In this document: positions 8,497-16,219 of the stretch, piece after piece | Position numbering within the stretch: the stretch's first letter is position 1 | Layout: each line of letters opens with the position of its first letter | Source: Paenibacillus glycanilyticus | GTDB taxonomy: Bacteria; Bacillota; Bacilli; Paenibacillales; Paenibacillaceae | Direction: 5' to 3' | Length of the DNA stretch: 64,000 nucleotides | NCBI RefSeq assembly: GCF_030161375.1 | Contig: NZ_BSSQ01000019.1 | Location: 248,001-312,000 of the forward strand | Made by a program: the position numbers and the translations under genes | The notes under the pieces: model-generated | Seen by the model: only the letters and a program-made list of their open reading frames with translations | Databases searched by the model: none | Told to the model about the DNA's origin: nothing

Positions 8497-9199
8497 TTGT
8501 ACCGCCGGACAACATAATGGACCGATGCACAAGCACGTCCAAGGCATCGATACAGTAAGGGCGCACGGATTCGCTTAATTCAATGCACGACAATTCCGTG
8601 CACGCAAGAACAACGCCGTCGCATTTTTCCCGCTCGAGCATTTCCGTCACAATACCTTCAAGCACGCGAGCATCCGAATATCCGTTTTTCTTAATATCAT
8701 CATAGATGATGCTCATGATGCTTTGTTGCATGCTCGGGCTCGGGATAAACGGCTCAAGGCCGTATTGCCGCAGGACATCCGAGTAAATGTCGGTTTGAAG
8801 GGTGGCGTCGGTCGCGAGAATGCCGATTTTACGATTGGCTTTATGTTTCGCGAGCAATTCTTCAACCGTTTCTCTTACCATGTTCACTATCGGAATAGCC
8901 GTCATGGCTTGAATGTCGTCGAAGAAACGGTGCGCCGTATTGCAAGGCATCACGATGTTCGGCACATCCGCATGCTCGAGCAGCGCGATGTCCGCTTGGA
9001 TCAGCCGAAGGAATTGCTCGTCTTTCCGCTCAAAGATCGAGTTCGTACGGTCCGGCAATGACGCATGATTCAAAATAATCATGTCGATATGGTCTTGATC
9101 GGCTTCTGCTTTGGTCAATTCAATAACTCTGTCGAAAAAAACGGATGTCGCCTTTGGTCCCATCCCGCCGATCACGCCTAATTGGTGTCGCTTCATCAT
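8468..9199 (-). CDS. Aspartate/glutamate racemase family protein (copy 2)
   Basis: Second racemase, clearly paralogous to the convergent gene at 7768: it shares GVIGGMGPKATSVFF, the MIILNHASLPDRT segment, PCNTAH and ACTELS with both catalytic cysteines. The open frame extends upstream to 9247, but the best start is the ATG at 9199 (or 9196), preceded by AAGGT; the upstream stretch carries a duplicated CAAAATAAGGT and looks like leader sequence. The gene ends inside the 3' end of the other racemase gene. A tail-to-tail pair of paralogues suggests an inverted duplication followed by divergence. Confidence 0.86.
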   Translation of the reverse strand: MMKRHQLGVIGGMGPKATSVFFDRVIELTKAEADQDHIDMIILNHASLPDRTNSIFERKDEQFLRLIQADIALLEHADVPNIVMPCNTAHRFFDDIQAMTAIPIVNMVRETVEELLAKHKANRKIGILATDATLQTDIYSDVLRQYGLEPFIPSPSMQQSIMSIIYDDIKKNGYSDARVLEGIVTEMLEREKCDGVVLACTELSCIELSESVRPYCIDALDVLVHRSIMLSGGTIKLPRAETF

Positions 9200-9341
9200 T
9201 TCTACCTTATTTTGCACGATTATTTTCACCTTATTTTGTATGAACAAGTTAATTTTTGAATTCCAAAATCCGGTTTTGGCTATAGTATAGTGAAATGATT
9301 TGAAATTATTCGTAAAGTTTCGACAGGAATGGGGTTACCGC

Positions 9342-10277
9342 ATGCGCACAAAACGAACTAGACGCACTAGACGTATCAAGGTGATCTTTGGATTTGCCAT
9401 TGCTCTTATAGCGGGGGTAGTTATTTGGACTTCTATCGACCGGACATCGGCGGATTCCAATCCGGCTGCCACATCGACTGAAACGCCAACTGCTGTGCCG
9501 ACTGCCGCATCTGCTGCTACGCCGGACACCAAGGCTGACACGGAGCCGCCCCAAATCACGGGAATCAAAAATTTAACCGTCTTTATCGGAGACCGCGTTT
9601 CCTACAAGACCGGCGTAATCGTTAAGGATAATCATGATACTAACGTCTCGTTGGGCGTAGACACGGGCGGCGTTAACTTGAAGAAAGTTGGCGTTTACAC
9701 GATTACGTACACGGCTAAGGACGCCGCAGGCAACGCTACCCAAGCGGAAGCAACGGTAACGGTCAAGGTAAAGCCTGCAAGTCCCGTCAACGAAGACGAA
9801 CTGGATAAACTGGCGGACACCGTACTGGCCAAGATCTTGACGAAAGACATGACGGAAGTCGACAAGTTATGGGCGATCTTCAAATGGACGAAGTACAACA
9901 TTGGCTATGTCGACAGTTCCAGCCACACCGATTGGCGAAAAGGCGCGCTTCAAGGGTTTAAACAAGGTACGGGCGATTGCTTTGTCTACTATGCCACCGC
10001 AAGGAAGCTGATGGAGCGAAGCGGCTTCGAAACGCAAACCGTGATCCGGGACAAAGGCAGAAAATCGAAACATTACTGGAGTTTAGTCAAAGTTGAAGGC
10101 GTCTGGTATCACTTCGATACGACTCCCACGATCAAAAAGAATACGACATTCCTGCTTACGGACGCAGAGCTGGCATTATTCAATAAGCAATTTAAGAACT
10201 ACTATCTATACGATAAGAGAAAACATCCCGCAACGCCGACCAAACCGCTCAAAGAAAGAAGCAAGTATCTCAAATAA
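9342..10277 (+). CDS. Membrane-anchored transglutaminase-fold protein with Ig-like domain
   Basis: Predicted surface protein. A basic N-terminus and one membrane helix (about residues 14-33) precede a Ser/Thr/Pro/Ala-rich linker, an Ig-like domain of the type found in bacterial surface proteins (about 65-145), and a transglutaminase/protease-like domain with the triad visible: Cys in GTGDCFVYY (about 213), His in KHYWSL (about 244) and Asp in HFDTTP (about 259). The frame is open from a TTG at 9300, but ATG 9342 follows AGGAATGGGG and is preferred. Only 14 bases separate it from the adenylation gene downstream, so it probably belongs to the Dlt-like operon. Its substrate outside the membrane is unknown. 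Confidence 0.82.
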   Translation: MRTKRTRRTRRIKVIFGFAIALIAGVVIWTSIDRTSADSNPAATSTETPTAVPTAASAATPDTKADTEPPQITGIKNLTVFIGDRVSYKTGVIVKDNHDTNVSLGVDTGGVNLKKVGVYTITYTAKDAAGNATQAEATVTVKVKPASPVNEDELDKLADTVLAKILTKDMTEVDKLWAIFKWTKYNIGYVDSSSHTDWRKGALQGFKQGTGDCFVYYATARKLMERSGFETQTVIRDKGRKSKHYWSLVKVEGVWYHFDTTPTIKKNTTFLLTDAELALFNKQFKNYYLYDKRKHPATPTKPLKERSKYLK

Positions 10278-10291
10278 GAAGGGGGGCATGG

Positions 10292-11827
10292 TTGCCAATG
10301 CAGTTCAACGTCATGGAGTATTTAGAACATACGGTACGGAGAGTACCGGACAAAATCGCTTACGCGAACGACGAATTCGGCCTTACGTTCCAAGAAGTGT
10401 ACGGGCAATCCAGAGCGGTTGGCACGTTTCTGAACAGCCTCAATTTGCAAAAGCAACCTATTGTCGTATTCATGAACAGGAGTCCAAAAGCGATCGCGGC
10501 TTATTATGGCGTCATCTACAGTGGCAATTTCTACGTACCGCTCGACGATGAGATGCCCCGCAACCGTATCGAGACGATCATTCGGAAGATAAATCCAAGC
10601 GCGATCATCTGCGACGAGTCGACGAAGCAAACCGCCGATGCCATCGGTTTTCAAGGGGGCATTCATCTGTTCGACGACTTGATACAAGGTCCTGTCGACG
10701 ACGGAGCATTAACCCGAATACGCCTTTCCGCCTTGGACACGGATCCTGTGTACGTCGTCTTCACGTCCGGCTCAACGGGCGTTCCGAAGGGCATCATCGC
10801 CAACCATAGATCGGTCATCGATTATATCGAAAACTTATCCGACGTATTATCGCTTAGCGGAGATACGGTATTCGGGAACCAAACGCCGCTCTATCTCGAT
10901 GCTTGCTTTAAGGAACTATTTCCGACCTTGAAATTTGGAGCGACGACCTATATCATCCCGAAAAGCTTGTTCATGTTCCCCCTCAAATTGGTAGAGTTCC
11001 TGAACGAGCACCGCATAAACACCGTATGCTGGGTTGTATCGGCATTAACGATGATCTCTTCCTTCAAAGTGCTGGACAAGCTGGTTCCGCAATATCTGCA
11101 CACCGTCGCTTTCGGCAGCGAAGTATTCCCGGTGAAACAATTCAATCTGTGGAGAAGCGCATTGCCTAAAGCGAATTTCTATAACTTATACGGACCTACC
11201 GAAGCGACCGGCATGTCGTGTTATTACAAGGTGGAAAGGGCGCTTGGGGAACAAGAGATTCTACCGGTCGGCAGGCCGTTTCGGAATACCGAAATCCTCT
11301 TGCTTGGTCCAGACGATCGTCAAGTCGCTCCCGGGGAAGTCGGAGAAATTTGTATTCGGGGCACATGCCTGACGCTAGGTTATTACGGGGATTTCGAGAA
11401 GACAAGCGAAGTGTTCGTGCAAAATCCGCTGAACGGCCTCTATCCCGAACTGATTTACCGGACGGGGGATTTGGGCAAATACAACGAGCATGGCGAGCTG
11501 ATGTTCGTCTCTCGCAAAGATTACCAAATCAAACATATGGGGTATCGCATCGAGCTGGGAGAAATCGAGGCAAACGTCAATCGGCTGGAAGGCATCCAAA
11601 GCGCATGCTGCGTATACGACAAAACCACGGAGAAGATTGTCTTATTCTTCGTAGGCGACACGGACGCCAGATCGATCGTTAAGGGACTGAAGCTCCTGCT
11701 GCCGAAGTATATGATTCCCAATCGGATTGAACCGCTTGACTCGATGCCGCTCACAACGAACGGAAAGATCGATCGCGTGTACCTCAATGAAGCTTTCGTC
11801 AAGAAAGGAAGTTATGCACATGGATGA
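10292..11827 (+). CDS. DltA-like amino-acid adenylation enzyme
   Basis: Stand-alone adenylation domain that activates an amino acid with ATP and loads it on a carrier protein. Core motifs are visible: FTSGSTGVPKG (about residues 157-167), YLDAC with the Asp expected to bind the substrate amino group (about 200), NLYGPTEAT (about 297-305), YRTGDLG (about 389), GYRIELGEIE (about 417) and the C-terminal NGKID with catalytic Lys (about 490). The 511-residue length equals D-alanine ligases of the DltA type. The gene order adenylation, carrier, MBOAT, SGNH-like strongly suggests a Dlt-like pathway that esterifies a surface polymer with an amino acid. It is not clearly the teichoic-acid DltA; substrate identity is inferred. 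Stop overlaps the carrier gene. Confidence 0.88.
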   Translation: MPMQFNVMEYLEHTVRRVPDKIAYANDEFGLTFQEVYGQSRAVGTFLNSLNLQKQPIVVFMNRSPKAIAAYYGVIYSGNFYVPLDDEMPRNRIETIIRKINPSAIICDESTKQTADAIGFQGGIHLFDDLIQGPVDDGALTRIRLSALDTDPVYVVFTSGSTGVPKGIIANHRSVIDYIENLSDVLSLSGDTVFGNQTPLYLDACFKELFPTLKFGATTYIIPKSLFMFPLKLVEFLNEHRINTVCWVVSALTMISSFKVLDKLVPQYLHTVAFGSEVFPVKQFNLWRSALPKANFYNLYGPTEATGMSCYYKVERALGEQEILPVGRPFRNTEILLLGPDDRQVAPGEVGEICIRGTCLTLGYYGDFEKTSEVFVQNPLNGLYPELIYRTGDLGKYNEHGELMFVSRKDYQIKHMGYRIELGEIEANVNRLEGIQSACCVYDKTTEKIVLFFVGDTDARSIVKGLKLLLPKYMIPNRIEPLDSMPLTTNGKIDRVYLNEAFVKKGSYAHG

Positions 11828-12050
11828 GTTATTGAAAATATTGGAGGATATGCATCCTGATATCGATTTTCGCCAATGCGATACGTTAATCAAGGATAAA
11901 GTATTGGATTCATTCGACATCGTCACGCTGCTTGCGGAGATCGACGCCGAGTTCGGCGTGACGATTCCCGTAGAGGAAATTACGCCGGATAACTTCAATT
12001 CCGCCCAAGCGTTGTATGCGCTAATCTCCAGACTATCCGACGATTTATAG
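11820..12050 (+). CDS. DltC-like acyl/aminoacyl carrier protein
   Basis: Small acidic carrier protein of 76 residues. The phosphopantetheine attachment site is DSFD with Ser about residue 31, followed by the usual helix II and an EFGV segment. It would receive the amino acid from the adenylation enzyme just upstream and present it to the MBOAT transferase just downstream. Two ATGs are possible (11814 and 11820); 11820 has the better 9-base spacing from AAGGAA and gives an 8-base overlap with the upstream gene. A much longer open frame from 11727 is upstream read-in and is not used. Confidence 0.9.
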   Translation: MDELLKILEDMHPDIDFRQCDTLIKDKVLDSFDIVTLLAEIDAEFGVTIPVEEITPDNFNSAQALYALISRLSDDL

Positions 12051-12059
12051 GGGGAGACC

Positions 12060-13652
12060 ATGCTTTTCACCTCATACGGTTTCATTCTCTTTCTCGTTGT
12101 CTTGTTTGTCGTTTATTACATCATTCCGAGAAAATTCCAATGGGTATTGCTTCTTGGCGCCAGCTATTTGTTCTATGCGTTATCGGGGCTCCAATTTCTT
12201 GCTTATATCGCGGCGACGACAGTTAGCGTTTATTATGCCGGACGCCGAATCGGCGACTTGGCGCAGACCGAATCCGCGCATTTGCGGGAACATAAACAGG
12301 AATGGACCAAGCCTCAGATCAACGAATACAAATCCAAGATGAAAGCAAGAAAACGAATCCCGATGCTTCTCGCCTTGTTCGTGGCCTTAGGCATTCTTGC
12401 TTGCGTCAAATACAGCGATTTCGCAATCGCAAATATCAATCTTATCGCCCGGGCTTTCGGAAGTGAAGACGGCATTTCCTTCTGGACAATCGCCGTTCCG
12501 CTTGGCATTTCGTTCTATACGTTCAAGAGCGCGGCTTACCTGATCGACGTCTATAGGGGCAAATTTCCGCCGGAGCGCAATCTGTTCAAGTTTGCGCTGT
12601 TCGTTTCCTTTTTCCCCGAAGTCATACAAGGACCGATTAGCCGATTCGATCAATTAGGCAAGACGTTGTACGGCCCGCACGACTTCGACGGCCGCAACGT
12701 AAAGTTCGGCTTGCAAAGAATCGCATGGGGATTATTCAAAAAGCTGGTCATCGCCGATCAACTGATAGTCGCCGTTCGCACGATTTTCGAAGATCCCGAT
12801 CATTATAATGGTGCGTTTGTGTTGGTAGGCATGTTGTTATATGCGTATCAATTGTTGGCTGACTTTTCCGGGGGTATCGATATTACGATCGGGATTGCCC
12901 AGGTGCTCGGCATCAAGGTTCAGGAGAATTTCCTTAGACCGTATTTCGCCAAGTCGATTACGGATTACTGGCGCAGGTGGCATATTTCGATGGGCGCTTG
13001 GTTCCGGGATTACGTTTTCTTCCCGATGTCCGTCTCGAAGCCGATGCTTGCCCTGTCGAAGTTCTCCCGCCGGCGGTTCGGCAACGCGATCGGCAAACGA
13101 GCGCCCGTGTATCTAGCGACACTAACTACCTGGTTCGCCACAGGCATCTGGCACGGCTCCAGCTGGAACTTCATCGCATGGGGACTGGCCAACGGCGTCA
13201 TCATTCTTATCTCGCAAGAACTGGAGCCGTTCTACGAATGGTTCCATGAGAAGTTCAAAGTAAAGCATACGTTCGGATTCCGCTTTTTCCAAGTCGTTAG
13301 GACGCTGCTCTTGATGAGTGCGATCCGGTTGTTCGACTGTTATATGGACGTGCCGCTGACGTTCAGGATGTTCGGGTCCATGTTCACGGCCTTCAATTAT
13401 CAAATCTTATTCGACGGTTCGTTGCTTCATCTGGGCATCTCGTTTAGCCACTACGTCTTGATACTGTCGAGTCTAACGGTCGTTGGAATCGTCAGCTTGC
13501 TTCAAAGAAGCGGAAGCGTGAGAGAGAAGATAGAAGCGCAGCCTATCGGCGTAAGGTATTCGCTTTACGGCATGCTGATCCTCTCGATCCTCGTCTTCGG
13601 CGCTTACGGCGTCGGTTATGACGCGAAGCAATTCATTTATAATCAGTTCTAA
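12060..13652 (+). CDS. MBOAT family O-acyltransferase (DltB/AlgI-like)
   Basis: Polytopic membrane acyltransferase expected to take the aminoacyl group from the carrier protein and move it across the membrane to a polymer or to the SGNH partner. About ten hydrophobic segments span the protein. The family signature is clear: YWRRWHISMGAWFRDYVFFP (His about 307) and TGIWHGSSWNF with the catalytic His about 364. At 530 residues it is longer than DltB and closer to AlgI/PatA-type proteins. It starts 9 bases after the carrier stop, preceded by GGGGGAGACC. Same operon as neighbours on both sides. Confidence 0.93.
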   Translation: MLFTSYGFILFLVVLFVVYYIIPRKFQWVLLLGASYLFYALSGLQFLAYIAATTVSVYYAGRRIGDLAQTESAHLREHKQEWTKPQINEYKSKMKARKRIPMLLALFVALGILACVKYSDFAIANINLIARAFGSEDGISFWTIAVPLGISFYTFKSAAYLIDVYRGKFPPERNLFKFALFVSFFPEVIQGPISRFDQLGKTLYGPHDFDGRNVKFGLQRIAWGLFKKLVIADQLIVAVRTIFEDPDHYNGAFVLVGMLLYAYQLLADFSGGIDITIGIAQVLGIKVQENFLRPYFAKSITDYWRRWHISMGAWFRDYVFFPMSVSKPMLALSKFSRRRFGNAIGKRAPVYLATLTTWFATGIWHGSSWNFIAWGLANGVIILISQELEPFYEWFHEKFKVKHTFGFRFFQVVRTLLLMSAIRLFDCYMDVPLTFRMFGSMFTAFNYQILFDGSLLHLGISFSHYVLILSSLTVVGIVSLLQRSGSVREKIEAQPIGVRYSLYGMLILSILVFGAYGVGYDAKQFIYNQF

Positions 13653-13676
13653 TTTCTATGGAGGGATGAGGGGATA

Positions 13677-14747
13677 TTGGTACGGAAGAAGCTTATTATC
13701 GGAGTGGTCGCGATCGTTCTGCTCTTCGGCTCGTTGTATATGCTGCAACGCCTGCTGATGCCCAAATACGTATCCGGCATCGTCGAGGGTTCGCTCATCG
13801 GCGAATATTACAAAGACAGCCGCAAGGATTTCGACGTCATTTTCCTCGGGGATTGTGAAGTGTACGAGAATTTCTCGCCGGTCACGCTGTGGGAGAAATA
13901 CGGGATTACGAGCTATATCCGCGGCAGCGCGCAGCAGTTGATCTGGCAGTCGTACTATTTGCTGGAGGAGACGCTGAAATACGAGAAACCAAAAGTTGTC
14001 GTCTATAACGTTCTCGCAATGCAGTACAATGAACCGCAAAAAGAAGAGTATAACCGAATGACGCTGGATGGGATGGAACTCTCGCCAATCAAGCTGAAGA
14101 GCATTCAAGCGTCCATGCTGAGAGGCGAGCATCTCGTCGATTACCTTGCGCCATTATTGCGTTTTCATTCCAGATGGGATCAATTAAACCAAGACGACTT
14201 CACGAACTTATTCGACAAGGAGAAGTTGTTCCACAATGGGTATTATATGAGAGCAGACGTGAAGCCGGCGGGGAGAGTTCCGAGAGCGCCGAGGTTGCCC
14301 GATTACCGCTTCGGTTCCAACGCCTACAGTTACTTGGATCGGTTGACGGAATTGTGCAAGAAAAACGGAATTGAGCTCGTATTAGTCAAAGCGCCTACGA
14401 TCTACCCGCATTGGTACGACGAGTGGGATACCCAGATGGAGCAATATGCCGCGGCCCACGATTTAACCTACATCAATCTTCTGAAGAACATGAACGACGC
14501 CGGAATCGACCTGCAGACGGATACTTATGACGCGGGATTGCACTTGAACGTATACGGAGCGGAAAAGCTGGCATCGTACTTCGGGGCATTCCTGGCGGAT
14601 ACGTACGGTTTGCAAGATCATCGTACGGACGAGACGTGGAGTGGGATCTGGCAAAAGAAAATCGACTTCTACGATCGGATGAAGCAGGATCAATTGGACG
14701 AACTCGCCAAATACGGATACCTGAAACGCTATAAAGTGGAAACGTGA
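13677..14747 (+). CDS. SGNH-hydrolase-like protein (DltD/AlgJ position) with Cys at the Ser position
   Basis: Single N-terminal membrane helix (about residues 5-22) and an extracellular SGNH-like domain, the usual partner of an MBOAT transferase. Block I reads FLGDCEVYENFSP, with Cys about residue 60 where most SGNH enzymes have the nucleophile Ser; block V with its DxxxH-type pair is seen in YDAGLHLNVYG (about 284-292). The start is a TTG at 13677 behind GGAGGGATGAGGGG. The gene directly follows the MBOAT gene and precedes a lipoprotein gene by 6 bases. The Cys may act as an acyl-accepting nucleophile (thioester) or mark loss of hydrolase activity; this is inference. Confidence 0.8.
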   Translation: MVRKKLIIGVVAIVLLFGSLYMLQRLLMPKYVSGIVEGSLIGEYYKDSRKDFDVIFLGDCEVYENFSPVTLWEKYGITSYIRGSAQQLIWQSYYLLEETLKYEKPKVVVYNVLAMQYNEPQKEEYNRMTLDGMELSPIKLKSIQASMLRGEHLVDYLAPLLRFHSRWDQLNQDDFTNLFDKEKLFHNGYYMRADVKPAGRVPRAPRLPDYRFGSNAYSYLDRLTELCKKNGIELVLVKAPTIYPHWYDEWDTQMEQYAAAHDLTYINLLKNMNDAGIDLQTDTYDAGLHLNVYGAEKLASYFGAFLADTYGLQDHRTDETWSGIWQKKIDFYDRMKQDQLDELAKYGYLKRYKVET

Positions 14748-14774
14748 TAACAATTGAGTAAAGGAGTGTTTACG

Positions 14775-15332
14775 TTGAAAAAAGCAAGTATAGGGTTGAT
14801 CGCTTTGCTATTGGCGTTATCCGGTTGCGGGAACAAACCGGCGGAGGAAGGGGCCCCGTCGCCAAATGCGTTGACGCAGACGGAAGATGGCGCTACTTTG
14901 CCGGCTGCTTCCGTGATGCCTGAACAAACAAGCGGTGACAGCTTCGTGTTTGAGGCAAACGGCATCGCGATTCCGATGCATGCCGAAGCGACGCCGATCT
15001 TGAAGCAATTGGGAACGCCGCAAAGTTATTTCGAATCGCAAGCCTGCGCTTTTCCGGGACTTAATAAAATTTACCAATACAGCAGCTTCGACGTATATGC
15101 CTACGAGAAAGACGGCATCGATTATATTGCATCCGTCATACTGTTCGACGATACGGTGGCCACCAAGGAAGGCGTCACCTTGTTCAACAAGAAAAGCGAC
15201 GTAATCAAAGCTTACGGCGACAAGTTCACCAACAACTTGAATTTGTACGTCTATGATCAAGGCAAATCCCAATTGCGGTTCGTCATTGAAAACGATCAAG
15301 TGACCTCAATCGAGTACTTGGCCAAAATCTGA
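14775..15332 (+). CDS. Lipoprotein of unknown function at the end of the Dlt-like operon
   Basis: Predicted lipoprotein of 185 residues. A typical type II signal ends in the lipobox ALSGC with lipid-modified Cys at residue 18. The frame is open from a TTG at 14754, but TTG 14775 lies 8-9 bases after AAAGGAG and yields the correct signal length, so it is preferred. The mature part starts with a short disordered Pro/Ala/Glu linker and then one compact alpha/beta domain that I do not recognise; it has some resemblance in layout to the DUF4309-type protein encoded next. Its position makes it a candidate accessory factor of the surface-modification system. Confidence 0.75.
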   Translation: MKKASIGLIALLLALSGCGNKPAEEGAPSPNALTQTEDGATLPAASVMPEQTSGDSFVFEANGIAIPMHAEATPILKQLGTPQSYFESQACAFPGLNKIYQYSSFDVYAYEKDGIDYIASVILFDDTVATKEGVTLFNKKSDVIKAYGDKFTNNLNLYVYDQGKSQLRFVIENDQVTSIEYLAKI

Positions 15333-15462
15333 TCAAATCCGTATCCAATAATAAAGTTTTTGTACACCACAAATTGCCTGCAACAAACGGAGGTGTACAT
15401 GCGTCAAAGCTAATGCAACTTGAACGGGGAACACCCCCGATATCCCGAGGAGGTAGAAAATA

Positions 15463-16056
15463 ATGAAATTGTATAAATCCATAAAAATAATTGCAGTGGT
15501 AACAGTAGCAGCTGGAACTTTAGCTTTGACTGCCGTTGGAACTATCCCATCCCCTGTTGTTGCTGCTCAAAGCGCAGCTCCTGTCGATGATGCGCATGCC
15601 AAAGCTTACCAAACGCTGATGAGCTTCTATAAGCCAGCCCTTAAAGGCCAGTTCCCTAATTTCCACGGGTTTACGATTGGTTCAACTACCCATCAGTCGG
15701 TTATCAAAGCGATTGGAGAAGCAGAATCTCCTGCGAAGGATTCTGACGACTTCGATGTTTATCACGCTGAAATGGGACACCCTGGGTATGCAATTAGCTA
15801 TAAATTAGGGAAAATCAAGGAAATGCGCTATTTCGGAACAAATGTTGAGCGGGAAACCAACTTGGGGGGAATCACCGTCAAGATGCTTACTCAACACTGG
15901 GGTACTCCTGATGAGTCCGTCCTGATTAAATCGGGCAAAACCACGCAAAAGAAAATTACCTATGTTCGCGGTAACTATCAACTTGAATTCATCTTTGATG
16001 GCGTAAGCGGAAATGGTTTAAACCATATTAACCTTGTGAACAAAACTATTAAGTAA
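15463..16056 (+). CDS. Secreted protein, YjgB/DUF4309-like
   Basis: Exported protein of 197 residues with a Sec signal peptide (basic start, hydrophobic core about 8-28, cleavage near VVAAQSA about 35). The remainder resembles the DUF4309 domain of Bacillus subtilis YjgB: a FPNFHGFTIGSTT opening, a mid GYAISYKLGKIKEMRYFG strand region and a closing QLEFIFDG segment. The start ATG has a strong site, GAGGAGGT. It lies 130 bases beyond the lipoprotein gene and has its own terminator, so it may be transcribed with the Dlt-like operon or alone. Function unknown. Confidence 0.72.
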   Translation: MKLYKSIKIIAVVTVAAGTLALTAVGTIPSPVVAAQSAAPVDDAHAKAYQTLMSFYKPALKGQFPNFHGFTIGSTTHQSVIKAIGEAESPAKDSDDFDVYHAEMGHPGYAISYKLGKIKEMRYFGTNVERETNLGGITVKMLTQHWGTPDESVLIKSGKTTQKKITYVRGNYQLEFIFDGVSGNGLNHINLVNKTIK

Positions 16057-16079
16057 GCCACATCATATAAACCAATTAG

Positions 16080-16119
16080 CGGCCTTGTTCCTGAGTTTCA
16101 TAGGATCAAGGCCGTTTCG
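16080..16119 (+). terminator. Intrinsic terminator after the DUF4309-like gene
   Basis: CGGCCTTG (16080-16087) pairs with CAAGGCCG (16107-16114); the inner TTCCT/AGGAT bases extend the stem partly; TTTCGTT follows. Confidence 0.7.
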
Positions 16120-16219
16120 TTAAAGGTATTGGAAGAATAATCATCGAAGATAGTATGGACTATTTTTAAAGTATTTTTTATACAAGCCCCAAACTAGCAT
16201 ACAAGGAGGAATAATCAAA

